Notes under the pieces: model-generated | Told to the model about the DNA's origin: nothing | Seen by the model: only the letters and a program-made list of their open reading frames with translations | The model's database searches: none | Made by a program: the position numbers and the translations under genes | Source of the DNA: Gammaproteobacteria bacterium | Lineage (GTDB): Bacteria > Pseudomonadota > Gammaproteobacteria > Pseudomonadales > Pseudohongiellaceae | Assembly (NCBI GenBank): GCA_030831165.1 | Contig: JAURLP010000028.1 | Span: 1 to 52,597, forward strand | Direction: 5' to 3' | Length of the DNA: 52,597 nt | Shown here: piece after piece, positions 41,583 to 50,533 of the stretch | Position numbering within the stretch: the stretch's first letter is position 1 | Layout of the letters: every line of letters starts with the position of its first letter

Positions 41583-42635
41583 ATGCGCAGACATCTTTTT
41601 ATCATCACTGTTTTATCTATTGGTATGCTGGTGGGCTGTTCATCGGATGATGATTCTGCTGATGCAGACTATCTCTTGACCTACGCTACACCTTATCCTT
41701 CGAGCCATCCCTTTAGTCTGGCTGATCAGGAATGGATGAATGCGGTTATTGAACAAAGCCAAGGACGAATAGCTTTTAAGCCTTACTGGGGAGGGCCTGT
41801 TCTTAATTCAGATATGAGCATGTTAGAAATTCGTCATGGCGTTGCAGATATCGGCTTGATTTCACCAATTTATGTCAAAGGAGGCACCCATTTAATCCGT
41901 GCGCAGGCTGGCTTTTATGGTGGGGTGAGATCTATTGAAGATCAGGTCTCAGTTTATGATTGTTTAGCCAAAGCCTTCCCTCAGTTTGACCGTGAGCTGG
42001 AAGGGCTTGTTGTATTGGCCGTACAAGGCGGTAACTTTCCAGCGATAATTACAAGAGATAAACCCATTACCTCGCTCGAAGACTTTAGTGGTATGCGCTT
42101 ACGAGCGCCTTCCGAAACGGTTGAAGTCCTGCGTCAGTTGGGTGCTGACCCAGTTAATATGCCTATGGGCGAAGTTTATTCGGCTCTGGCCAAAGGGGTA
42201 ATTGATGGCGTTGTCGCTCCAGGCGATACCATTTATAGCTTGCGTTTTTCAGAGGTTGCCAATCACTTCACCAATATTCAATTTAGCCGTGGTGGTTATC
42301 CGGCACGCGCTATGTCAGAAAAAACGTGGAACAACTTACCGCCGGAACTGCAGGAAATTATCATTGGAAACCGTGATGTCTGGGAATCATCTTTATCGAG
42401 GCTGCTTATTATAGCCGAGACGCGTGGACTTGAGTTTGGTCAAGAAAATGGTATGCAGTTTCATGATTTTCCATATCAGGACCAAATGGAATTCGATCAG
42501 TTATATAACACAGCTGCATTACAGCAAGCTTTATCTATAGCTGATTTAGGCATTGATGCCGAGCCGGTCTTTCGATTTGCTCAGCAAATCTTGGCGGCTG
42601 GATCTCCCATAGATTGTGCGCAAGGCGCTCAATGA
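41583..42635 (+). CDS. TRAP transporter substrate-binding lipoprotein (DctP-like)
   Basis: The 350-residue protein has a lipoprotein signal ending L-V-G-C at Cys19. The DctP fold is indicated by G-M-R-L-R-A-P-S, containing the Arg that binds the ligand carboxylate, then G-A-D-P-V-N-M-P-M-G-E-V-Y-S-A-L and G-V-I-D-G-V-V-A-P. An organic acid is the expected ligand. Lipid anchoring is less common among TRAP binding proteins, which are usually free in the periplasm. GGGAG precedes the ATG, 2 bases after the permease stop. Confidence 0.88.
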   Translation: MRRHLFIITVLSIGMLVGCSSDDDSADADYLLTYATPYPSSHPFSLADQEWMNAVIEQSQGRIAFKPYWGGPVLNSDMSMLEIRHGVADIGLISPIYVKGGTHLIRAQAGFYGGVRSIEDQVSVYDCLAKAFPQFDRELEGLVVLAVQGGNFPAIITRDKPITSLEDFSGMRLRAPSETVEVLRQLGADPVNMPMGEVYSALAKGVIDGVVAPGDTIYSLRFSEVANHFTNIQFSRGGYPARAMSEKTWNNLPPELQEIIIGNRDVWESSLSRLLIIAETRGLEFGQENGMQFHDFPYQDQMEFDQLYNTAALQQALSIADLGIDAEPVFRFAQQILAAGSPIDCAQGAQ

Positions 42636-42677
42636 TTATTTTCAGAAACGCAGCATGGAATTAACTCAGGAAAAAGA

Positions 42678-43931
42678 ATGAACACAGAACAAACTAGCCC
42701 TGACCGACCTTTGGAGGGATTACGGGTTATTGATCTCACTCGTGCTTTAGCTGGGCCATATGCAACTTTGTTGCTGGCAGGGTTAGGCGCCGAGGTAATT
42801 AAAATTGAAGATCCTCGCGGTGGCGATTTAGCCCGTGAAAACAGTCCGTATATTGGTCGAGATGGCGTCGTTGTCGAACAAAAATATGTAGACGATGTGT
42901 CTGTTTCACACCTGACTCGCTCTCGCGGAAAACATGGTATCTCGCTGGATTTGAAGCAGGCAGAAGCTAAACAGATATTTATGGACTTGGTGAAAACGGC
43001 TGATATCGTGGTAGAGAATTTCACAAGTGGCACGGCAGATAGATTAGGCGTCGGCTATGAAGCATCTAAACGACAGAACCCGGGTATTATTTATTGTTCT
43101 TTAAGTGGTTTTGGTGCGACTTCTGCTAAGGGGGACAAGGCAATGGATATTATTATTCAAGCACTGTCTGGTGCAATGTATACCAGTGGCGCGGCCAATG
43201 AGCCTCCAGTGCGAATTGGTATTCCAATTGCAGACATGTTGGCCCCTGTGTTCGCTGTGATCGGTATATTATCCGCATTGGAGCAGCGTCATCGAACAGG
43301 CAAGGGTCAACAAGTCGATGTTTCGATGTTAGGTGCCTTAACCTCGTTTGTATCGATTGAAAACTGGGCAGCCATGGAAGCTGCCGGTATGGAAACGCGC
43401 ACTGGATTAAGTGTCCAGCGTCTCTCTCCCTTTGGTGTATTTGAATGTTCCGATGGGTATGTGGCACTAGTTGCTGTACATGAAAAACTCGCCAAAGGAC
43501 TGTTCAAAGCAATGCAACGCCCCGAGCTGATTGACGATCCACGCTTTTCCAGCCGCGATGTTCGAGTGGCCAATGCTGCCATCTTGGAAGCAATGATCAC
43601 CAGCTGGTCGAAAACCATGAAGACCCAAACAGTGGTTGAAAAGCTAGAAGCCGAAGGTGTGCCAGTTGCGCCAGTGCGTCATCCTGAAGAGGCTATGCGC
43701 GACTCACGCGTGACATCCCGCAAGGAGACTGCGCCTGTGGTACATCCGAATTATGAACCCAAAGTTGATATGCATACGGCGGGTATTCCAATTACTTTTT
43801 CCGATGCCAGAACGGGTTTTGATGATGTGCTTCCCATCATGGTGGGGGAGCACAACGATTACATATTACGAGAAAAATTAGGCTATTCAGTTGAAAAAAT
43901 AGCCAAACTCCGGAGTAAAGGGCTTATTTAA
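42678..43931 (+). CDS. class III CoA-transferase (CaiB/BaiF family)
   Basis: The 417-residue protein shows the family start G-L-R-V-I-D-L-T-R-A-L-A-G-P-Y-A, then G-A-E-V-I-K-I-E-D-P-R-G-G-D, S-L-D-L-K, V-V-E-N-F and G-Q-Q-V-D-V-S. It should transfer CoA from a donor acyl-CoA to an organic acid. It follows the TRAP binding-protein gene by 42 bases, so the imported acid is its likely substrate. Its stop overlaps the next gene (TAATG). Acceptor and donor cannot be read from the sequence. Confidence 0.88.
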   Translation: MNTEQTSPDRPLEGLRVIDLTRALAGPYATLLLAGLGAEVIKIEDPRGGDLARENSPYIGRDGVVVEQKYVDDVSVSHLTRSRGKHGISLDLKQAEAKQIFMDLVKTADIVVENFTSGTADRLGVGYEASKRQNPGIIYCSLSGFGATSAKGDKAMDIIIQALSGAMYTSGAANEPPVRIGIPIADMLAPVFAVIGILSALEQRHRTGKGQQVDVSMLGALTSFVSIENWAAMEAAGMETRTGLSVQRLSPFGVFECSDGYVALVAVHEKLAKGLFKAMQRPELIDDPRFSSRDVRVANAAILEAMITSWSKTMKTQTVVEKLEAEGVPVAPVRHPEEAMRDSRVTSRKETAPVVHPNYEPKVDMHTAGIPITFSDARTGFDDVLPIMVGEHNDYILREKLGYSVEKIAKLRSKGLI

Positions 43932-46354
43932 TGCCGGGCCCAGCAATCCAGAAACTTATCCAGGCTGCTCGAGATCCTTGCTTGCTTGCTGCTCAATTAG
44001 GTCAGCAAGGGTACAACACTATTCGTGTTTTAGGTTCTGATGCCCCTTTTGAATTACTGCGCGCACTGGGTTTAACGCCCGTGCGTATGGTGCCAAATCC
44101 AGAGATGCAAACACCTATTGCTGATGAGTTAATTGGCATGGAATCGATGGGACAGCGCGGTCGTTCACTGTTACAACAAATACTCAGCGATCAAAGCAAC
44201 ATGCCGCTTTTGATTACTCACTCAGACAACGAATTGCCGCAGATATTTTTTGCTTTGAGAGAATTGTTGCGTAGCGGCGATATAAAGTCACGGGCTGTCT
44301 TTTTTTTAGATTTGTTACACTTACCTAAACAAACCTCTCAAACCTATAACAAGATTCGTCTTCAGCAGTTGGTGCACGCGCTAGAATCTTTTTCTGGACA
44401 AAAACTTACTAACGATAGTTGGCTGAAAGCTAGCTCTGAACATATAAGCAACCTGACATTGTTGCAGGCGGCAAAAAAATTGCGAGATGACCAAACACCC
44501 TTGCTGTCGGGTGCTGAGTTTTATGCCATGACTGCGGCAGCACAAATATTGCCGCCAAATCAACTTGTCCCCTTATTGAAGAAGGCAATCGAAGAATGCA
44601 AAACGCAGACTTCCATAAAAGTTAAGCGACTGATAACGACAGGGGCGCCGCAATTTACGGATAGTGTCTATCAAGAATTATTAAAAGCCGGATATCAGGT
44701 TGTGGGGGATATTCATGATTTTGGTGATCCGCTCCTACAGTCAAAAGGTATAGACAATGACTGGATTGAATACTTGTCAAATCCCGCGCTTAAAAGACCT
44801 TCTATGTTTATTCCAGCCTCAGAACGAGCTCGTCAGTTAAGTAAGCTAGCTAAGCAAACTCAGGCTGATGCCGTTTTATATTTAGTGACAAAAGGTGACG
44901 AACCATCACAGTGGGATGCACGAACGATTCAAAGCATGCTATTTTCTGAGGGCATTGCCTGTGGTGTTTGGTACATGGGTGAGCAACTTGCAGATGCAGA
45001 AAGCTTATTTGTCAGGTCTAGAACTATTGGAGCTGATGTCAATTCAAGCTCATGGAGAAAACAAAAAAAACCTTCTGGAAAGTCCCCGTCAAAACCAAAG
45101 CAGAGTAAAAAAACTCTCACCTCAGTAGCTGATTTTGGTTCTTATCAGCGGGATTGGTTTCAGAAGTTAAGACAGCAAACAAGCGATGGGTTCCCCTTTG
45201 CTGTTGTTGGCGCCAACGCTCCGCAAGAAACATTGCGCGCAATGGGCATACCCTTTGTCGTTACTCAATGGTGGGCTTCCATTGTAGCCGCAAAACAGCA
45301 AACAAAACGTTACCTGAGTTTATTAAAAGAACATGGTTATCCCACTGATGTTGAGACTTATAGTGCACAGGGCTTGGCCGCTTTTTTTGATCAAGATGAT
45401 TCATTAGCTCCTTGGGGGGGCTTGCCAAAACCTGATTTTTTAGAAGCCCATATCTCAAGTGATGCAACATTGCGCATCTATGATCACTGGGCACGGGAAG
45501 CAGAGGCGGAGCTTCTGCAGTTTGAAAGAACTATTGATTCAAGGTTGGATGTTTCTGCCAAATGGTGGGAGAGGTTGCCGGATAATTGGGATACAGAACT
45601 GGAGGCTTGTCGTCTGGATTTGCTGGTTGATGAAATAAAAGACGGGATTAAGCGCATAAAAAAGATTACAGGTCTGCAATTTGATGAGCAAGCCTTCGTG
45701 AACATAATGCATCTGGTCAACGAACAGGAAAATTACTATCGCCTGACGCGGGACTTGATCGCTGAAACCTACCCGGCACCAGTTAGTATTGTAGATACCA
45801 TGCCTGCGACAATGGTGCCGCAATGGCATCGAGGCACAGTCTGGGCTCGAGATGCTGCCAAGAAATTTTACGAAGAAGTTAAAAGTAAAACTGAAGCCGG
45901 TGAAGGGGTTTGTTCTAAAGAAGGTCTGCGTTTAATGTGGATTGGTCGCGGCATGTGGAGGGATATGAGTTTCTACCAACGTTGGCAGGAAAGTCATGGA
46001 GCAGTATTTGTGTGGTCAATGTATTTAGCATTAGCCGCCGACGGCTATATACGCAATTTTGATAATAATCGTGACCCATTGCGTGCACTTGCTGCCCGAT
46101 TTATCACCATGGGTGATGAGCTGCGCATGCCAACCTGGGCTGGAGCATGGCACGTGCGGGAAGCTAAGACTCACGGTATTCATGGCGCTATTGCTCTGTC
46201 TGATGCCGACCCCTTTGTATTAAGAGCGTTGAAGCGAGCGGGGGTGCCGGTCTTGGCATTAGCACTGGATAATTTTAATGAATCCGATCAAGACCACGAA
46301 GATAGCAATCTCAAGATAACAAATTTTCTAGATGAATTAATTGAGGCTGGGTAA
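43931..46354 (+). CDS. two-domain 2-hydroxyacyl-CoA dehydratase-like protein lacking cluster cysteines
   Basis: The 807-residue protein appears to join two 2-hydroxyacyl-CoA dehydratase subunit (HgdB/HgdA-type, HGD-D) domains. Domain 1 spans about 1-370, with V-L-G-S-D-A-P-F-E-L-L-R-A-L-G-L-T-P and a V-K-R-L-I-T-T-G-A strand. A Lys/Ser/Pro-rich linker lies at about 372-397, followed by domain 2 (400-807). Domain 2 repeats the theme, V-V-G-A-N-A-P-Q-E-T-L-R-A-M-G-I, then R-L-M-W-I-G-R-G-M-W and the closing G-V-P-V-L-A-L-A-L-D-N-F-N. Classical subunits use conserved Cys to bind [4Fe-4S]; this whole chain has only five Cys (17, 223, 344, 560, 661), and the usual sites read T-H-S-D-N or S-D-A-D-P. 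No activator ATPase gene is in view. Activity is therefore uncertain; it is coupled to the CoA-transferase. Confidence 0.72.
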   Translation: MPGPAIQKLIQAARDPCLLAAQLGQQGYNTIRVLGSDAPFELLRALGLTPVRMVPNPEMQTPIADELIGMESMGQRGRSLLQQILSDQSNMPLLITHSDNELPQIFFALRELLRSGDIKSRAVFFLDLLHLPKQTSQTYNKIRLQQLVHALESFSGQKLTNDSWLKASSEHISNLTLLQAAKKLRDDQTPLLSGAEFYAMTAAAQILPPNQLVPLLKKAIEECKTQTSIKVKRLITTGAPQFTDSVYQELLKAGYQVVGDIHDFGDPLLQSKGIDNDWIEYLSNPALKRPSMFIPASERARQLSKLAKQTQADAVLYLVTKGDEPSQWDARTIQSMLFSEGIACGVWYMGEQLADAESLFVRSRTIGADVNSSSWRKQKKPSGKSPSKPKQSKKTLTSVADFGSYQRDWFQKLRQQTSDGFPFAVVGANAPQETLRAMGIPFVVTQWWASIVAAKQQTKRYLSLLKEHGYPTDVETYSAQGLAAFFDQDDSLAPWGGLPKPDFLEAHISSDATLRIYDHWAREAEAELLQFERTIDSRLDVSAKWWERLPDNWDTELEACRLDLLVDEIKDGIKRIKKITGLQFDEQAFVNIMHLVNEQENYYRLTRDLIAETYPAPVSIVDTMPATMVPQWHRGTVWARDAAKKFYEEVKSKTEAGEGVCSKEGLRLMWIGRGMWRDMSFYQRWQESHGAVFVWSMYLALAADGYIRNFDNNRDPLRALAARFITMGDELRMPTWAGAWHVREAKTHGIHGAIALSDADPFVLRALKRAGVPVLALALDNFNESDQDHEDSNLKITNFLDELIEAG

Positions 46355-46582
46355 TACCAAGCAAGATCATTTTGGTGCAGTCGTGGCGAATAAGGCTAAT
46401 CCTGAGAGACCATCTCTTTTCTTAATGCGTTTAGTTTCTTATAACTTAGTGATAATGCTGGTTCATTTATCTATAATTCTATATGGTCAATCCGAGAGTG
46501 TGAGATAAGGTATCGATACTATAATTTATAACGAAGTATTGAGATTTCATACTTAATTTCCAATGAGGAGTTCTTAAAATCC

Positions 46583-48013
46583 ATGTCTGATTTATCAATC
46601 ACAGAGTCGGTTAGCGACGCTGTAGTCAATTATATCCACCAAGCCCAGTATAAAGACTTTCCTGAAGAGGCTGTAACGCTTGCCAAGCGCTGCATTATTG
46701 ATGGTTTAGGGGTCATGTTGGCTGGTTCAACTCAACCGGCCGGGCAAATTCTGCATGATTATTTAAAGGGAACTGATACCCGATCAGATGCCACTGCTTT
46801 TGGCTCTAAGCCTTTTAAAACCAGTGCGGCAGCAGCCGCGCTGGTTAATGGAACCAGTGGGCATGCTCTTGACTGGGATGATACCCAGTTGGCTACCAGT
46901 GCAGATCGCATTTTTGGTTTGCTCACACATCCAACGATTCCGCCATTAATGGCTGCCTTGGCGATAGGTGAAAGGGAGAAAATTTCCGGCGAAGAGTTTT
47001 TAGAAGCCTTCCTGACCGGTTTCGAAGTTGAATGCAAAATTTCGGAAGCGATTCACCCGGATCATTACAAGAAAGGCTTTCATTCGTCAGCAACCGTTGG
47101 CACCTTCGGGGCAGCAACAGCGGCTGCGAAGTTGCTTAAATTAGATAAAACACAAACCGCTCATATGCTTGCTATTGCGGCCAGTTCTGCTTCCGGTATT
47201 CGGGTTAATTTTGGCAGCATGACCAAACCCCTGCATGTTGGCCGAGCTGCCCAAAACGGCATCGTTGCCAGTGAATTGGCAGCGCATGGTTTTACGGGAG
47301 GGGATAAAGCGCTTGATCCGCCCTGGGGATTTTTCCAAACCTTTAGTCATGGTGGCGGTTTCGATGCCGATCGCATTATTGGTAAGTTAGGTAATCCAAT
47401 GACGATAGTGTCACCAGGTGTCTCAATTAAGCCATATCCCTGTGGTGTGCTGGGTCACCCAACCATGGATGCCATGCGCAAGCTTGTTATCGATAATGAT
47501 GTTTCGGCTGATGACATCGTGGCAATCCGTGTACGTGCCGGTTCTAATATTTTAAATCCTTTACGATATCCTATTGCCAATAATGAACTTGAGGCAAAAT
47601 TTTGCCCGGCTTTTATGGTGAGTGCGATAGCCTTGCGGCGTAAAGCCGGTATTCATGAATTTAATGATGAGTTCGTCCGTAGTGAACCGGTTCAAGCGCT
47701 GATGATAAAAGTGAAATGCGTGCTGGACCCTGAGATTGAAGCCCAGGGCTGGGAAAAGATACGAAGTACGGTTGAGGTTGATCTATCTGATGGTCGAACT
47801 CTGGTACAAAAAGCTGATGAGCGTTATCGAGGTGGACCGGATTTACCTTTTACTCGAGAAGACCTGATGGAAAAATTCACTGACTGTGCAGCATTGGTGC
47901 TAAGTGCAGAGCAAATTACCCGGGTTTTTACCTCGGTAGAGTCGCTGGATGAGTGTGATGATATCAATATGCTCGTCAATAGTTTGCTGCCGAGTTCGAA
48001 AGGTTCGGTCTGA
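46583..48013 (+). CDS. MmgE/PrpD family protein
   Basis: The 476-residue protein has the PrpD-like N-terminal helices with C-I-I-D-G-L-G-V-M-L-A-G-S, A-A-L-V-N-G-T-S-G-H-A-L-D-W-D-D, and F-E-V-E-C-K-I-S. The later G-F-H-S-S-A-T-V-G-T-F-G-A-A and K-P-L-H-V-G-R-A-A-Q-N-G complete the family pattern. Members include 2-methylcitrate dehydratase and cis-aconitate decarboxylase, so it probably eliminates water or CO2 from a polycarboxylic acid. It follows the fused dehydratase gene after 228 bases and may have its own promoter. The GAGGAG site is 12 bases from the ATG, longer than usual. Confidence 0.85.
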   Translation: MSDLSITESVSDAVVNYIHQAQYKDFPEEAVTLAKRCIIDGLGVMLAGSTQPAGQILHDYLKGTDTRSDATAFGSKPFKTSAAAAALVNGTSGHALDWDDTQLATSADRIFGLLTHPTIPPLMAALAIGEREKISGEEFLEAFLTGFEVECKISEAIHPDHYKKGFHSSATVGTFGAATAAAKLLKLDKTQTAHMLAIAASSASGIRVNFGSMTKPLHVGRAAQNGIVASELAAHGFTGGDKALDPPWGFFQTFSHGGGFDADRIIGKLGNPMTIVSPGVSIKPYPCGVLGHPTMDAMRKLVIDNDVSADDIVAIRVRAGSNILNPLRYPIANNELEAKFCPAFMVSAIALRRKAGIHEFNDEFVRSEPVQALMIKVKCVLDPEIEAQGWEKIRSTVEVDLSDGRTLVQKADERYRGGPDLPFTREDLMEKFTDCAALVLSAEQITRVFTSVESLDECDDINMLVNSLLPSSKGSV

Positions 48014-49266
48014 TGAGTCTTGCCTGGTTATCCATTGCTGCCCTGATACTTGCCGTAACCCTTAGTTGTACTACCACCGTCAATATCGGCATTCTCTCAA
48101 TGTCACTGGCACTTATCATCGGAGTGTTTTTTGGTGATATGTCGCCGTCGATGGTCCTTGATGGATTTCCTACAGGCTTATTCACTACCTTGTTAGGAGT
48201 GACTTTATTGTTTTCCATCGCAGAATGTAATGGCACCTTATCTCGGGTTACCGGGCGTGCAGTTAGTCTGTGTCGTGGTCATGCCGGTATTTTACCGATC
48301 ATGTTTTTTATGGTCGGCTTTGCTATCGCCACGATTGGCGCCGGGGCAACTCCGGCCAGCGCGCTACTGGCGCCACCAGCAATGGCTGTGGCTGCTCGAG
48401 CAAAAATTCCGCCTTTTTTAATGGCTATTATGGCTGGGAATGGCGTGCTGGCAGGCACACTTTCACCTTTTTCGCCAACTGGCATTGTTGCTCATGGAGT
48501 GATGGAGCAAATTGGTTTGGGCGGTGTTGAGTGGTATACCTTTGCCTTTAATGCTTTTACTCATGCGTTGGTTGGTTTTGGTGGTTTCTTTATATTTGGA
48601 GGCTGGAAGCTTTTCCAACGCTCTGCCGCTGATCTTAATCAAGCTGATAGTCAGGCAATACTCCATTTTGAACCCCTGGAAAAACAGCATTGGATAACCA
48701 TAGTCGGCATTATCATGCTAATTATCCTGGTTGCTGGATTTTCTTATGATGTAGGGATGGTGGCGCTGATTATTGCAACGGTGTTAGTGCTATCGCGCAC
48801 GGTTGATGAAGCGGAGGCGATTAAAAACATACCCTGGAAGGTCATTTTAATGGTGAGTGGCGTGACAGTGTTAATTAGATTGCTGCAGGAAACAGAAGGT
48901 CTGGATTTGATTACTGCAGGCATTGCCAATATTGCGACAACTGGCACCATTAATCCCATAGTGGCTTTTGCCTGTGGATTGATCTCTGTCTATAGCAGTA
49001 CTTCCGGCGTGGTGTTACCTGCGTTTTTGCCCATGGTGCCATCTTTGGCTGAGCAGCTGGGAAATATAGATCCCCTGAATATCGCCTGGTCAATGAACGT
49101 CAGCGCCAGTCTGGTGGACTTGTCCTCTTTATCAACTGTGGGTGCACTTTATATTGCCAGTGCTGGTCATGATGTTGATGCCCGCAAGTTTTTTAACGCC
49201 TTACTGGCCTGGGGTATGTCGATGTCTATAGTGGGTGCGATTTTAAGTAAGCTAATGTTTGGCTAG
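48013..49266 (+). CDS. MatC-like dicarboxylate permease
   Basis: The 417-residue protein has about eleven or twelve spans. G-D-M-S-P-S-M-V-L-D-G-F-P-T-G-L-F, G-V-T-L-L-F-S-I-A-E-C-N-G-T-L and G-A-G-A-T-P-A-S-A-L-L-A-P-P-A match the MatC N-terminal family of dicarboxylate carriers. It should import a dicarboxylate such as malonate, or a related acid. The ATG shares a base with the PrpD-like stop (TGATG), so the two are translationally coupled. Together with the TRAP system, the region has two separate acid importers. Confidence 0.78.
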   Translation: MSLAWLSIAALILAVTLSCTTTVNIGILSMSLALIIGVFFGDMSPSMVLDGFPTGLFTTLLGVTLLFSIAECNGTLSRVTGRAVSLCRGHAGILPIMFFMVGFAIATIGAGATPASALLAPPAMAVAARAKIPPFLMAIMAGNGVLAGTLSPFSPTGIVAHGVMEQIGLGGVEWYTFAFNAFTHALVGFGGFFIFGGWKLFQRSAADLNQADSQAILHFEPLEKQHWITIVGIIMLIILVAGFSYDVGMVALIIATVLVLSRTVDEAEAIKNIPWKVILMVSGVTVLIRLLQETEGLDLITAGIANIATTGTINPIVAFACGLISVYSSTSGVVLPAFLPMVPSLAEQLGNIDPLNIAWSMNVSASLVDLSSLSTVGALYIASAGHDVDARKFFNALLAWGMSMSIVGAILSKLMFG

Positions 49267-49281
49267 TACCCAAACGCCAGC

Positions 49282-50232
49282 TCAAGGATTTAGCACTCGC
49301 TGTGGTTGTCCATTCTGCCAGGCTTGGATGTTTTCAATCGCCTGGGCATAGGCCTTCTCATACAGTTCCTTCACCACATAACCGGTGTGGCCGGTCAAAA
49401 TGGCGTTATCCAGCTTACGGATAGGGTGGTCAATTGGTAAAGGTTCGACCTCGTAAACGTCAATAGCTGCTCCTGCAATTTGCTTGTTTTTTAATACGTT
49501 CAGCAAGGCCTCTTCATCAACGATTGGTCCACGTGCCGTGTTCACCAGGTAAGCTTCAGGTTTCATCAAAGCTAATTCCTGTTCTCCTACTATACCGCGT
49601 GTACGATCACTCAAAAGCAGATGAATGCTCAGGATGTCTGCCTGCCGAAACAGTTGGTGTTTATCGACCCAGGTAACCTGATGTTCAGCAGCTTTCTCCG
49701 CAGTGAGATTTTGACTCCAGGCAATCACATTCATGCCAAAAGCCTGGCCGATGCGGGCTACTTCTTTGCCCAGTCTTCCCAGACCAAGAATAGCCAGTGT
49801 TTTGCCTTTGAGCCCTATGCTGGTGCTAGCTTGCCAGCCGCCATTATGCAGCAGAGCATTATCCTGAGTGATATTCTTGCTTAGGGCTAAAATCAAGGCC
49901 CAGGCATGCTCATAGGTTGAATGAGAAATCATGTCTGTACCGCAGACGTCGATGTTATTTTTTCTGGCGTATTCCATATCAATAGCCAGATTTCGCATGC
50001 CGGTGGTCACCAGTAATTTCAGATTGGGTAGCTTTGCCAAGAGGCTTGCTGGAAAGGGTGTACGCTCGCGCATTGCCACAATCACATCAAAAGGCAGGAG
50101 TGTTTCGACCAGTGAATGTTGATCAGCGATATATTGTGTAAAGGTGATTACTTCTGTTTCTGCGAGCTTACTCCAGGGAGCTGATCGTAAGGCAGCTTCC
50201 TGATAGTCATCCAGTATTGCGACTTTTAGCAT
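49282..50232 (-). CDS. D-isomer-specific 2-hydroxyacid dehydrogenase
   Basis: The 316-residue NAD(H)-dependent enzyme has the nucleotide turn L-G-L-G-R-L-G and the active-site Arg in V-N-T-A-R-G-P-I-V-D. The Glu lies in D-V-Y-E-V-E-P-L and the His in L-T-G-H-T-G-Y. It interconverts a D-2-hydroxyacid and a 2-oxoacid. It converges on the permease gene with 15 bases between stops. Its presence beside a 2-hydroxyacyl-CoA dehydratase-like gene is suggestive: it could prepare or remove a hydroxyacid in the same pathway. Other roles in serine or phosphonate metabolism are possible. Confidence 0.85.
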   Translation of the reverse strand: MLKVAILDDYQEAALRSAPWSKLAETEVITFTQYIADQHSLVETLLPFDVIVAMRERTPFPASLLAKLPNLKLLVTTGMRNLAIDMEYARKNNIDVCGTDMISHSTYEHAWALILALSKNITQDNALLHNGGWQASTSIGLKGKTLAILGLGRLGKEVARIGQAFGMNVIAWSQNLTAEKAAEHQVTWVDKHQLFRQADILSIHLLLSDRTRGIVGEQELALMKPEAYLVNTARGPIVDEEALLNVLKNKQIAGAAIDVYEVEPLPIDHPIRKLDNAILTGHTGYVVKELYEKAYAQAIENIQAWQNGQPQRVLNP

Positions 50233-50533
50233 GTCTATAAGGTCAGTATTTTTAGGGATGCGGTATGATAATCAATTGTTGGAGAGTATTAAACTAATAG
50301 TCTCTTTTTACTTTTATCGCTGACTGTGTCTAATGAACCTTTTAGCAGGCTAATGCTCAGTTTTTTATTATTGGCTGGTGATTAAAATACATTTTTAATT
50401 AGTTGAAAAATTAAATGCTTAATTATGGATTAATTTATGGACATATCTGGGTTTTGAATTCCAGTATGAGTTGAATTATGAATTGCAGAGAGTTAACTTG
50501 GTGGCACCTATATTTCGTTTGAGAGCATATGCT
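50233..50533. other. intergenic stretch, no gene
   Basis: This AT-rich stretch of 301 bases separates the divergent D-hydroxyacid dehydrogenase gene from the carboxymuconolactone-decarboxylase-like gene. It must hold their promoters. No single candidate is convincing and no small open frame stands out. Confidence 0.4.

Noticed and set aside
45539-45829. A 96-codon minus-strand frame inside the fused dehydratase-like gene.
   Set aside because: It is a shadow of the long plus-strand frame, without a ribosome site or family motifs.
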